A DNA stretch of 64,000 nt from Mesorhizobium sp. B1-1-8 (GTDB lineage: Bacteria > Pseudomonadota > Alphaproteobacteria > Rhizobiales > Rhizobiaceae): assembly GCF_006442795.2 (NCBI RefSeq), contig NZ_CP083956.1, positions 1,240,001-1,304,000 of the forward strand. The letters run 5' to 3'. A model generated the notes under the pieces. That model was given only the letters and a program-made list of their open reading frames with translations, ran no database searches and was not told the origin of the DNA. Below are positions 20,120 through 27,819 of the stretch, piece by piece. Made by a program: the position numbers and the translations under genes. Position 1 is the stretch's first letter; each line of letters starts with the position of its first letter.

Positions 20120-20866
20120 ATGGTCATGCATCGCAATGCCGTGATTTCCCGGGAAGACTGGTTCGAGGCGCACAAGGCGCATCTCGAGCGCGAGAAGGAG
20201 CTGACGCGGTTCCGCGATCAAATCGCGGCCGAGCGGCGGCAATTGCCCTGGCTCAAGATCCGCAAGGACTATGTCTTCGAAAGCGAGCAGGGACCGAAGC
20301 GGTTCGCCGAGCTGTTCGGCGGCAAGAGCCAGCTCATCGTCTATCATTTCATGATGACGCCGGGGTCCGATCATCGTTGCGAGGGCTGCTCGTTCCTTGC
20401 CGACCATATCGACGGCGCCAACCGGCATCTCAAGCACCATGACGTGTCGCTGGTCGTCGTCTCGCGGGCGCCGCTGGCCGAGATCCTCCCTTACAAGCAG
20501 CGCATGGGCTGGATGTTCGACTGGGTGTCGTCCTACGCGTCGGACTTCAACTTCGACATGCAGGTCTCTTTCACCGACAAGCAGATCGCGGCGGGCGACA
20601 CCACCTACAATTTCGAGACGCGTCCGCTGAAATCGAGGGATTTGCCGGGCGCCAGCGTGTTCTATCGGGACGAGTGCGGCGACATCTTTCTTACATTCGT
20701 GTCGCGCGCCCGCGGCGGCGACCCGCTGATCGGCGCCTACCACTATCTCGACATGACGCCAAAGGGCCGCAACGAGACCGGCCCCTATCACGGCCTGATG
20801 GACTGGGTGCGGCTGCACGACGAGTACCAGGAGAAGGCCAAAGACCAACCGGACTGCTGCGCGTAA
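20120..20866 (+). CDS. DUF899 family thioredoxin-like protein
   Basis: About 248 residues. The sequence follows the DUF899 pattern: WLKIRKDYVFESEQGPKRFA, ELFGGKSQLIVYHFM, MTPGSDHRCEGCSFLADHID, SRAPLAEILPYKQRMGW, NFDMQVSF and YHYLDMTPKGRNE. These proteins have a thioredoxin-like fold. The cysteine pair here is Cys-Glu-Gly-Cys, so a thiol redox role is possible but unproven. The ATG at 20120 is chosen because GGAGAGGACAGGAG precedes it. Convergent with the small membrane protein gene at 20890. Confidence 0.85.
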   Translation: MVMHRNAVISREDWFEAHKAHLEREKELTRFRDQIAAERRQLPWLKIRKDYVFESEQGPKRFAELFGGKSQLIVYHFMMTPGSDHRCEGCSFLADHIDGANRHLKHHDVSLVVVSRAPLAEILPYKQRMGWMFDWVSSYASDFNFDMQVSFTDKQIAAGDTTYNFETRPLKSRDLPGASVFYRDECGDIFLTFVSRARGGDPLIGAYHYLDMTPKGRNETGPYHGLMDWVRLHDEYQEKAKDQPDCCA

Positions 20867-20889
20867 CCGGCAAAACGGTCACCGCAGCC

Positions 20890-21054
20890 CTACCAGCTCC
20901 AATGGCTCAATACCGCCGCCAGCGAGATCGCGGCCATGGCAAGCAGCGCCAGCCTCCAGAAATCGCCGCGGCGCTTCAGCCCCGGCCAGCCGAGCGGCTT
21001 GATGATCTGGATAAGCATGAAGCCGATGATGACAAGCGCGAGAAGTTTCGTCAT
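20890..21054 (-). CDS. Small two-helix membrane protein
   Basis: A 54-residue protein starting MTKLLALVIIGFMLIQIIKP. Two hydrophobic helices are joined by a short basic loop (GLKRRGDFWR), giving a hairpin in the inner membrane. I do not recognise a named family. The ATG at 21054 is preferred to an upstream in-frame start at 21072, because the first helix starts directly after it. Function unknown. Confidence 0.6.
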   Translation of the reverse strand: MTKLLALVIIGFMLIQIIKPLGWPGLKRRGDFWRLALLAMAAISLAAVLSHWSW

Positions 21055-21192
21055 GCCGCCTTTGACCAGCATCGCCGGCGCCTGTCAAAGCGCTTCTCGC
21101 GCCTTCTCCCGAGGCCGGACCGCTCCTGACAAAGGCGCCGGTTTGCGAGCCTTCGCCGACCATTCCGAAGCCTGCTTTCGCGGCCTTCCAGG

Positions 21193-21216
21193 CTCCTGAC
21201 AGACTGCTGTCAGGAG
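21193..21216. promoter_or_regulatory. Inverted-repeat operator, copy 1 (CTCCTGACA-N6-TGTCAGGAG)
   Basis: Perfect arms CTCCTGACA and TGTCAGGAG with a 6-bp spacer, 43 bp upstream of the mini-gene at 21259. An unpaired half-site CTCCTGACA lies at 21123-21131. The same sequence with the same spacing recurs at 21537-21560. The proximity of a WYL/YafY regulator gene suggests it is that regulator's binding site (inference). Confidence 0.7.
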
Positions 21217-21258
21217 GGGTGTGCGATACTGCTCTCATCGAAAAAGAGGAGCCTAGTC

Positions 21259-21423
21259 ATGAACGGTTTTACGATTATGCGTAGCGTGCAGCACTATGTC
21301 GGCAAGATCCGGACCGTGCGGAACGAGATCCGCACTCAACGTTTCCTGAATACTTTGCCGGCGGACATCCGCAAGGACATCGGCTGGCCCGATCTCTATG
21401 ACGGCCGCGTGTGCAAGAACTGA
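21259..21423 (+). CDS. DUF1127-like mini-protein
   Basis: A 54-residue basic protein. The C-terminal part RFLNTLPADIRKDIGWPDL resembles the LPxxxRKDIGW core of DUF1127 proteins, which in rhizobia bind RNA or tune phosphate and RNA metabolism. It has a ribosome-binding site (AAAGAGGAG) before the ATG. It sits between the two CTCCTGACA operators, so it is probably under the control of the adjacent WYL regulator. It was missed by a 60-residue cut-off. Confidence 0.75.
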   Translation: MNGFTIMRSVQHYVGKIRTVRNEIRTQRFLNTLPADIRKDIGWPDLYDGRVCKN

Positions 21424-21530
21424 GGAAGATTTTGCCGATCGCCGCTTGGATATCGGCCACCCCGCGCCCAGATGTAAGGGCGGCCGGATGCGACATTTCA
21501 AGGAAGATGTCGTCTTCACAGGGAATGCGA

Positions 21531-21566
21531 GCAAGCCTCCTGACACTATGCTGTCAGGAGGCTTGC
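21531..21566. promoter_or_regulatory. Inverted-repeat operator, copy 2, with extended arms
   Basis: Perfect 15-bp arms GCAAGCCTCCTGACA and TGTCAGGAGGCTTGC around a 6-bp spacer, lying 35 bp upstream of the gene at 21602. The inner CTCCTGACA-N6-TGTCAGGAG is identical in geometry to copy 1. The longer stem could also act as a 3' hairpin for the mini-gene, though no T run follows. Confidence 0.7.
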
Positions 21567-21601
21567 GGTAATGGAGCGGCCTCAGGAGGACCAAGCTCAG
21601 C

Positions 21602-22012
21602 ATGCTGAAAAGCTGGAACGACAGGCTGAACGCGCCGGGCATCAGCGGCATCAAGCCGTCGCCGCGCACCGTCGGCGACGTCGTCGCAGGCCAGTCGATG
21701 CTGGTGCCGACGGCGCGGCAAGTCGACGATTTCATCCGCTCGATCCCCGAAGGCGTGGACATGGACGTCCGCGCGCTGCGCACCGCTTTGGCCATCGAGC
21801 ACGGTGCGGAGGTGACGTGCCCCGTCACCATCGGCTATCATCTGCGCACAATTGCCGAGGCCGCCAACGAGGATATCGAGCGCGGGCTGTCGCTGAGCGC
21901 CGTAACGCCGTTCTGGCGCGCGCTCGACGCAAAGACGCCGACGACGGGAAAACTGTCCTTCGGCGCGAAATTCGTCGCCGCGCAGCGCAAGCGCGAAGGG
22001 CTCAAGCCATAA
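21602..22012 (+). CDS. MGMT-like small protein next to the WYL regulator
   Basis: A 136-residue soluble protein. The middle section (ARQVDDFIRSIPEGVDMDVR, then ALAIEHGAEVTCPVTIGYHL) resembles small proteins annotated as MGMT-like, which relate to the DNA-binding half of methylguanine methyltransferases. The alkyl-acceptor PCHR motif is absent; Cys occurs in TCPVTIG instead. It lies 18 nt upstream of the WYL regulator gene, is preceded by operator copy 2, and is probably co-transcribed and autoregulated with it. Family assignment is tentative. Confidence 0.55.
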   Translation: MLKSWNDRLNAPGISGIKPSPRTVGDVVAGQSMLVPTARQVDDFIRSIPEGVDMDVRALRTALAIEHGAEVTCPVTIGYHLRTIAEAANEDIERGLSLSAVTPFWRALDAKTPTTGKLSFGAKFVAAQRKREGLKP

Positions 22013-22030
22013 ACACCGGGGAGTCGATCC

Positions 22031-22750
22031 ATGCGTCGTGCCGACAGGCTCTTCCAGATTGTGCAGCATCTGCGGGGTGGCCGATTGGTCACCGCCCAGA
22101 AGCTCGGCACCTGGCTCGAGGTTTCCGAGCGAACCATCTATCGCGACATTGCCGACCTGCAGTCGACCGGCGTGCCGATCGACGGCGAGGCGGGCGTCGG
22201 CTACATGATGAGGGAGGGTTTCGACCTTCCGCCGCTGATGTTCACGCGTGACGAGATCGTGGCGCTGGTTGCCGGCGCCCGCATGGTGCGCGCCTTCGGC
22301 GGCGCCGCGATGGCAAGGGCCGCCGACGAGGCGCTGGTCAAGATCGGCGCCGTTTTGCCCGACGCCGAAAAGGACCGCATCGCCCGCACCGAAATCCACA
22401 CCCCGATGTGGGTGGTGAGCGACGCCGCGCGCGAAGCAATCGATCTCATCGAGCGCGCCGTCGAGAAGCGCCAGGTGCTGACCATCGACTATTCCGACGA
22501 GGCCGGCCGCAGCACCGCGCGAGACATCAGGCCGCTCGGCCTGTGGTTCTGGGGCAAGGTCTGGACCCTGGTCGCATGGTGCGAGATGCGCGACGATTTT
22601 CGCGCCTTCCGCATCGACCGCATCGCCTCGGTGGTCATCGCCGGCCGCATCTTCAAGCCGGAACGCGGCAAGCAGCTTGCCGATTTCTACCGCGCCGTGG
22701 AACGCAGCGAGGACTACGGCATGGCGCCCGACAGGGCGGCGCGGACGTAA
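22031..22750 (+). CDS. YafY-type HTH-WYL transcriptional regulator
   Basis: A 239-residue regulator. An N-terminal HTH_11/DeoR-like winged helix (RRADRLFQIVQHLRGGRLVT, then LEVSERTIYRDIADLQSTG) is followed by a WYL domain (VLTIDYSDEAGR, RPLGLWFWGKVWTLVAWCEM, FRAFRIDRI). WYL domains usually sense a small ligand or nucleic acid. Closely coupled to the MGMT-like gene; likely binds the CTCCTGACA-N6-TGTCAGGAG sites just upstream. A bidirectional terminator follows. Confidence 0.9.
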   Translation: MRRADRLFQIVQHLRGGRLVTAQKLGTWLEVSERTIYRDIADLQSTGVPIDGEAGVGYMMREGFDLPPLMFTRDEIVALVAGARMVRAFGGAAMARAADEALVKIGAVLPDAEKDRIARTEIHTPMWVVSDAAREAIDLIERAVEKRQVLTIDYSDEAGRSTARDIRPLGLWFWGKVWTLVAWCEMRDDFRAFRIDRIASVVIAGRIFKPERGKQLADFYRAVERSEDYGMAPDRAART

Positions 22751-22775
22751 TCCCCCTCCCAAGCTACGTCCGAAT

Positions 22776-22806
22776 AAAAAAGCCCGCTTTCGAGCGGGCT
22801 TTTTTT
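22776..22806. terminator. Bidirectional rho-independent terminator
   Basis: AAAAAAGCCCGCT-TTCG-AGCGGGCTTTTTTT. It serves both the WYL regulator gene (plus) and the convergent trcR gene (minus). Confidence 0.92.
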
Positions 22807-22841
22807 CAGGCGTCGATCGATCGGCCAAAGCCGACCTCTCC

Positions 22842-23537
22842 TCACTCTTCGTCTTCGTCCTTGTTCTTCGACTTCAGCGCCGAAAGCTTGGCGAAGACGG
22901 CATTGGCGTCAAGCTCTTGATCCTCGTCCTTCGGCTTTTCCGGCGCCGGAACCAGCCGCTCGGTCAGCGCCGCCGGCAGCAGCGTGTCGCCGGCGGCGGG
23001 CTGGGCCTGCTCGCGGCCGCGCGAGGCCCGGTTGACTTCCATGTCGAGGTCGATCTGCGAGGCGAGACCCAGCGTCACCGGATCCATCGGCTGCAGATTG
23101 GCCGAATTCCAGTGCTTGCGCTCGCGGATCTGCTCGATCGTCGACTTGGTGGTGCCGACGAGGCGGGCAATCTGGGCGTCCTTGAGCTCGGGATGATTGC
23201 GCACCAACCACAGGATGGCGTTCGGCCGGTCCTGGCGCTTCGACAGCGGCGTGTAGCGCGGGCCCTTGCGCTTCGATTCCGGCACCCGCACCTTGGGGTC
23301 CGACAGCTTCAGCCGGTGGTTCGGATCCTTCTCGGCACGCGCGATCTCGTCACGCGTCAGCTGGCCGGTCATCACCGGGTCCATGCCCTTGATGCCTTGC
23401 GCCGACTCGCCGTCGGCGATCGCCTTGACCTCGAGCGGATGCAGCCCGCAGAACTGCGCGATCTGCTCGAAGGAGAGCGCGGTATTGTCGACCAGCCAGA
23501 CGGCGGTCGCCTTGGGCATCAGCAGCGTATTGGCCAT
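22842..23537 (-). CDS. trcR: Cell-cycle transcriptional regulator TrcR (DUF1013)
   Basis: A 231-residue protein beginning MANTLLMPKATAVWLVDNTA, the hallmark start of DUF1013. HTH-like segments (LSFEQIAQFCGLHPLEVKAI and AQIARLVGTTKSTIEQIRER) suggest DNA binding. A disordered acidic tail ends in KNKDEDEE. In Caulobacter the family member TrcR acts as a cell-cycle transcriptional regulator, and the family is nearly universal in Alphaproteobacteria. The start at 23537 is chosen on family conservation; a longer in-frame extension to 23738 is not credible. Confidence 0.9.
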   Translation of the reverse strand: MANTLLMPKATAVWLVDNTALSFEQIAQFCGLHPLEVKAIADGESAQGIKGMDPVMTGQLTRDEIARAEKDPNHRLKLSDPKVRVPESKRKGPRYTPLSKRQDRPNAILWLVRNHPELKDAQIARLVGTTKSTIEQIRERKHWNSANLQPMDPVTLGLASQIDLDMEVNRASRGREQAQPAAGDTLLPAALTERLVPAPEKPKDEDQELDANAVFAKLSALKSKNKDEDEE

Positions 23538-23682
23538 GTCAAAATCCTTCTCGTTCGCCCGCGTTCCCGCGCGGGCGGTGGTTTTAGAGCCACCAAAATG
23601 GGAAATTCGCGGCCTGTATAAACGCTCCGTCACGATTTCGCAATGTTTTTGGGACGGCGCTAACTGACAGCCAAAAAGACAA

Positions 23683-23709
23683 AACCCGCTGGACGGGGTC
23701 CAGCGGGTT
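23683..23709 (-). terminator. Terminator for the DUF1127 gene
   Basis: On the minus strand AACCCGCTGGA-CCCCG-TCCAGCGGGTT is followed by TTGTCTTTTT. It lies about 80 nt beyond the stop of the DUF1127 gene. Confidence 0.8.
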
Positions 23710-23789
23710 CGGAACCGGAGACGAGCAAGCGTCTTCAACGGCTCTGCTTCTCGACGCTACCCGGCCTTGCGCCCGGGCAGCGCGTGAAA

Positions 23790-23930
23790 TCAAAGAGCCT
23801 GGCGGGCGATTCGCTCGATGTCGCCGCGGTTGATGCCGAGGTCGCTCAGCTGACGGGCATTGAGCTTGTTCAGCTCGCGCACGGTCTCGTTGTACATGCG
23901 CCAGTTACGGAAAGCGCGGATCGGGTTCAT
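23790..23930 (-). CDS. DUF1127 mini-protein
   Basis: A 46-residue basic protein: MNPIRAFRNWRMYNETVREL followed by LNARQLSDLGINRGDIERIA. The L-x-L-N-x-R-Q-L-x-D-L-G-I-x-R-x-D-I core is diagnostic of DUF1127. In other Alphaproteobacteria such 40-50-residue proteins act in RNA turnover and phosphate or stress responses. The ATG at 23930 follows AGAACCTGCC with a weak Shine-Dalgarno sequence. Monocistronic, with a good terminator. It is a second, distinct DUF1127 protein in this window besides 21259-21423. Confidence 0.88.
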   Translation of the reverse strand: MNPIRAFRNWRMYNETVRELNKLNARQLSDLGINRGDIERIARQAL

Positions 23931-24135
23931 GGCAGGTTCTCCATTCAGGTTGGTCAATCGTTTCGATGCCGCGTAAATAGGCATCGTTGCCCAGAAATTG
24001 AACGGACGCTTTTGCATGGCGGCAATGCATTTGTTGCATTGCAGCATACGGAAAGTAGGGGAGTAGGCCAAAAGGCCAAAAGGCCAATACCGCTTACTCT
24101 CTTATTCCCCTACTGCCTCACTCCCCCCCTACTCC

Positions 24136-25146
24136 TCACCCGACGTCGAGCACGATCTTGCCGATGAGCTCGCCCTCTTCCAGCCGCTCATGCGCCCGCC
24201 AGGCTTCCGTCAGCGGGAAGATCATGTCCATGACCGGAGCGACTTTGCGGGTGCCGAGCAGCGGCCACACCTGTGCCTCGAGGGCAGCGGCGATGGCCGC
24301 CTTGAACTCGACGCTGCGCGGCCGAAGCGTCGAGCCGGTGTGGGTGAGACGCTTGACCATGATTTTGGAGAAGTCGGCGCTGGCCACGGCGCCGGCCTGC
24401 ACGGCGATCTGGACGATGCGGCCTTCGACGGCGGCCGCCTCGTAATTGCGCGCGACATAATCGCCGCCGACCATGTCGAGGATGACGTCGGCGCCCTTGC
24501 CGCCGGTTGCGTCTTTCACTTGAGCGACGAAATCCTCCTCGCGATAGTTGATCGCCCGGTCGGCGCCGAGCTTCAGGCAGGCGTCGCACTTCTCCTTGCT
24601 GCCGGCGGTGGTGACGACATAGGCGCCGAACACCGAGGCCAGCTGGATCGCCGTGGTGCCGATGCCGGATGAGCCGCCGTGGACGAGCAGCGTTTCGCCG
24701 CGCTTCAGGCCGCCGCGCTCGAACACATTGTGCCAGACGGTGAAATAGTTCTCCGGCACCGCGGCGGCTTCCGTGTGGGTGAAGCCGGCAGGCAGCGGCA
24801 GCACGCTGCCGGCATGCACCTTGACATATTCGGCATAGCCCCCGCCCGGCGTCAGCGCGCAGACGCGGTCGCCGATACGCCAGCGCGAGACATCGTCGCC
24901 GAGCGCCGCAACCTCGCCTGAGGCCTCGAGGCCCGGCAGGTCCGAGGCGCCAGGCGGCGGCGAATAGGCGCCCTTGCGCTGCTGCACGTCGGGCCGGTTG
25001 ACGCCGGCCGCATGCACCCGGATCAGGATTTCACCCGGACCAGGCATCGGCACATCCCTGGTTTCCGGCTTCAGCACCCTCGGGCCGCCGGGCTGCGCGA
25101 TCGCGATCGCGGTCATCTTCGCCGGAATCTTGTGTTCGTTCGCCAT
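24136..25146 (-). CDS. NAD(P)H quinone oxidoreductase, zinc-independent MDR family
   Basis: A 336-residue medium-chain dehydrogenase/reductase of the quinone oxidoreductase/PIG3 type. The N-terminal catalytic domain has GVNRPDVQQRKGAYSPPPGA and LPGLEASGEV. The cofactor domain has LLVHGGSSGIGTTAIQLA, a Rossmann glycine motif. The zinc ligands of alcohol dehydrogenases are missing. It reduces quinones or enones with NADPH. Divergent from the DUF1192 gene across about 110 bp. Confidence 0.9.
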   Translation of the reverse strand: MANEHKIPAKMTAIAIAQPGGPRVLKPETRDVPMPGPGEILIRVHAAGVNRPDVQQRKGAYSPPPGASDLPGLEASGEVAALGDDVSRWRIGDRVCALTPGGGYAEYVKVHAGSVLPLPAGFTHTEAAAVPENYFTVWHNVFERGGLKRGETLLVHGGSSGIGTTAIQLASVFGAYVVTTAGSKEKCDACLKLGADRAINYREEDFVAQVKDATGGKGADVILDMVGGDYVARNYEAAAVEGRIVQIAVQAGAVASADFSKIMVKRLTHTGSTLRPRSVEFKAAIAAALEAQVWPLLGTRKVAPVMDMIFPLTEAWRAHERLEEGELIGKIVLDVG

Positions 25147-25257
25147 GGTCGTCGTATCTCCCGTACCAGCCTGTCGCCGGCTGTTTGCATCGGTGCCCTT
25201 GCCCTATGTATGCTGATTGCCAAATCAGGCAAATGGCCAAAACAGGGAGGAGCGACG

Positions 25258-25452
25258 ATGGCGATCTTCGACGACGAACCCAAGAAGAAGCCGCGCCCGC
25301 ACGAGATCGGGCAGGATCTGTCGCTGCTTTCCGTCGACGATCTGTCCGAGCGCATTGCCCTGTTGCGCGACGAGATCGTCCGGCTGGAGGCCGAGCGGCA
25401 GGCCAGGGGCGCCACCAAATCCGCCGCCGAGGCGCTGTTTCGCCGCGGATAA
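25258..25452 (+). CDS. DUF1192 family protein
   Basis: A 64-residue protein. MAIFDDEPKKKPRPHEIGQD followed by LSVDDLSERIALLRDEIVRL is the conserved DUF1192 pattern, a helical segment with a leucine-rich face. The ribosome-binding site AGGGAGGAG is 6 nt before the ATG. Widespread in Rhizobiales with no assigned function. The longer in-frame ORF from 25012 overlaps the divergent gene and is not used. Confidence 0.85.
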   Translation: MAIFDDEPKKKPRPHEIGQDLSLLSVDDLSERIALLRDEIVRLEAERQARGATKSAAEALFRRG

Positions 25453-25530
25453 ACGAGCGGCGCGCGCCCGCCGCCGAAAAGCCCGAATGCGCCTTACACC
25501 TGCGCGACGAAACTCCAGCCGGGTCAGCCC

Positions 25531-26778
25531 ATGTTTGCCAGCTACAGACCGATTCTTTCGCTGCTTCGCGGCACCGCTTTTCTGCTGGCGGCGTCAGGCC
25601 TGCATGGACTGCTGCTGCCGTTGCGGGGCCAGCTGGAGGGGTTCTCGACCGCATCGCTCGGCCTGATGGGCACGGCCTGGGCGGGCGGCTTCGTTACCGG
25701 CTGCTTCTTCGCACCGCGGCTCGTGCGCCGCGCCGGCCATGTCCGCGCCTTCGGCGCCTTCGCCGCGTCGGGGGCGATCATTGCGCTGCTGACGGGCCTC
25801 ATCATCGATGAATATGTCTGGATTCTGCTGCGCGCCTTCACCGGCTTCACCATGGCCGGCGCCTTCATGGTCATCGAGAGCTGGCTGAACGAGAAGGCCA
25901 CCAACGAGAACCGCGGCACCGTCTTCGGCCTCTATATGATGGTCACCTATGCCTCGATCATGGGCGGCCAGATGATCGTTGCCGGCGGCGACGTCAAATC
26001 GGCCTCGCTGTTCATGATCACCGGCATCCTGTTCTGTCTCTCGCTCATTCCGACGGCCGTCTCGACCGCCTCCCATCCGAAGCCGCTGCAGGACGTCAAG
26101 CTCGACGTCAAAGGGCTTTACGCCAACTCGCCCGTCTCGGCGGTCGCGTGCCTTTTGATCGGCATCGCCAATGGCGCCTGGGGGACGCTGGGCGCCGTCT
26201 ATGGCGCGCGCATCGGCATCCCGACGGCCGAGATCGCCCTGATGATGAGCCTTGTGGTGGTGGCAGGTGCGGCCATGCAGCTTCCCGCGGGGCGACTTTC
26301 CGACACCACCGACCGCCGCTTCGTGCTGGCGGGCGCCGCCTTTGGCGCTGCGCTGTTTGCGGTGCTGATCTTCCTGTTCGAACCGCACTCCGGCATCTTC
26401 GTCATCGTGCTGACCGCCGCCTACGGCGCCTTCGCCTACACGCTCTATTCGATCGCGGTCGCGCATGCCAACGACCACGCGCGGGCGGAGGACTTCGTCA
26501 AGGTCTCGGGCGGCCTGCTTCTGCTCTACGGTTTCGGCACCATGATCGGGCCGCTGCTTGCGGCCGCGCTAATGGGCTGGCTGCGCCCCGAAGGGCTGTT
26601 CCTGGCAACGGCCTTTGCGCATCTTTGCCTGGCCGGCTACACGCTGCTGCGCATCAGCCGCCGCGCGCCGGTGCCGATCGAAAACCGCGATGCCTTCAAG
26701 ACGCAGCCGGCCGACCGCGCGGTGACCCCGGAAGCCTTGCGGCTCGATCCGCGCAGAAAGGTTGAAACCGATGGTTGA
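25531..26778 (+). CDS. Major facilitator superfamily transporter
   Basis: A 415-residue membrane protein with 12 predicted helices. The MFS loop between helices 2 and 3 (GCFFAPRLVRRAGHVRAFG) and its counterpart in the second half (LPAGRLSDTTDRRFVLAGAA) are visible. ESWLNEKATNENRG in helix 4-5 is typical of a small rhizobial MFS group that may export sugars or drugs. The substrate cannot be assigned. Starts 78 nt after the DUF1192 gene, possibly in the same transcript. Confidence 0.88.
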   Translation: MFASYRPILSLLRGTAFLLAASGLHGLLLPLRGQLEGFSTASLGLMGTAWAGGFVTGCFFAPRLVRRAGHVRAFGAFAASGAIIALLTGLIIDEYVWILLRAFTGFTMAGAFMVIESWLNEKATNENRGTVFGLYMMVTYASIMGGQMIVAGGDVKSASLFMITGILFCLSLIPTAVSTASHPKPLQDVKLDVKGLYANSPVSAVACLLIGIANGAWGTLGAVYGARIGIPTAEIALMMSLVVVAGAAMQLPAGRLSDTTDRRFVLAGAAFGAALFAVLIFLFEPHSGIFVIVLTAAYGAFAYTLYSIAVAHANDHARAEDFVKVSGGLLLLYGFGTMIGPLLAAALMGWLRPEGLFLATAFAHLCLAGYTLLRISRRAPVPIENRDAFKTQPADRAVTPEALRLDPRRKVETDG

Positions 26779-26810
26779 GATTTGGAAAACTTTGCCCCAC
26801 AAATATAGGC

Positions 26811-27074
26811 ATGATGTTTTCCGACGCCTTCATGGCGATAGCCGATCCCAACCGGCGTTATCTCTTGGAAGAACTCCGGCGCGGTCCGAAGACGGTGAAT
26901 GAATTGGCGGCCGGATTGCCGGTCTCGCGCCCGGCCGTTTCCCAGCATCTGAAAGTCCTGCTCGATGCCGGCCTGGTCAATGCCAAGGCTGAAGGCACGA
27001 AGCGCGTCTATACGGTGAGTAATGGCGGCTTTCTGAAACTAAACATCTGGCTCGATCAGTTCTGGGAGACATAG
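26811..27074 (+). CDS. ArsR-family HTH transcriptional regulator
   Basis: An 87-residue winged-helix protein: FMAIADPNRRYLLEELRRGP, then VNELAAGLPVSRPAVSQHLK and the wing VNAKAEGTKRVYTVSNGG. No metal-binding cysteines are seen, so it belongs with the ArsR members that respond to other signals. Its stop codon ends exactly one base before the end of the convergent GST gene, so the two mRNAs are directly abutted. The start chosen is the ATG at 26811; a longer form from 26775 is possible. Confidence 0.85.
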   Translation: MMFSDAFMAIADPNRRYLLEELRRGPKTVNELAAGLPVSRPAVSQHLKVLLDAGLVNAKAEGTKRVYTVSNGGFLKLNIWLDQFWET

Positions 27075-27731
27075 CTAGCCGTTGTTGTAGGGGAAGAGCT
27101 TGAAATAGGGCTGCGCTTCCTCGATGACGCGGGCAAAGGACGGGCGTTCGAGCAGACGGTCGTGAAAGCGTTTCACGGCAGGGTATTTGTCGCCGAACGG
27201 CTCGACCTTGTTGGCGTAGAACAGGGCCGGAGAGGCCGAGCAGTCGGCCATGGTGAAGATCTCGCCGACCGCCCATGTTTTTCCCCGCATCTCCTCTTCG
27301 ATGATGGCGTATGAGTTGCGCAGCTGCTCGCGGGCCTCAACGACCCCGAACGGATCGGCCTTGTTCGGCGGCCGCAGCCTGTCGCCGACAATCTTCTGCA
27401 TCGGCTCCTGCACGTAGAAATCGTAGAAGCGATCGGCCTGGCGGACTGCGATGGCGAGATCGGTATCGGCGGGAATGAGCTCGACCGGTCCGGGATAGTG
27501 CGTGGCCAGATATTCGATGACGATGGTCGATTCCAGCACGGTTCGGCGGCGCGCATCGTCGTGCAGGGCCGGCATTTTGCCCGACGGCGATATCTTCAGG
27601 AAAGCCGCGCGGGAGCGCTCATCACCGAGATCGACGATCACCGGGTTGAAGGGCGTGGCGTTCTCGTAGAGCGCGATCAGCGGCTTCCAGCAGAAGGATG
27701 CCAAAGGATGGAAATGCAACGTCAAGGACAT
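27075..27731 (-). CDS. Glutathione S-transferase family protein
   Basis: A 218-residue GST. The thioredoxin-like N-terminal domain has LHFHPLASFCWKPLIALYEN and the cis-Pro/glutathione segment SPSGKMPALHDD, then LESTIVIEYLA. The all-helical C-terminal domain has AVGEIFTMADCSASPALFYA. Probably conjugates or isomerises electrophiles. Pairing with an ArsR-type regulator on the opposite strand is common for such genes, but control is not shown by the sequence. Confidence 0.88.
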   Translation of the reverse strand: MSLTLHFHPLASFCWKPLIALYENATPFNPVIVDLGDERSRAAFLKISPSGKMPALHDDARRRTVLESTIVIEYLATHYPGPVELIPADTDLAIAVRQADRFYDFYVQEPMQKIVGDRLRPPNKADPFGVVEAREQLRNSYAIIEEEMRGKTWAVGEIFTMADCSASPALFYANKVEPFGDKYPAVKRFHDRLLERPSFARVIEEAQPYFKLFPYNNG

Positions 27732-27819
27732 TCTTTCGCTTTCTCCATTGCCGGCAATAGTGAAGTAATCACTTCACTGTTTTGATAAGCCAATCGAATC
27801 GAGGCACTGCGTTCCGCGG

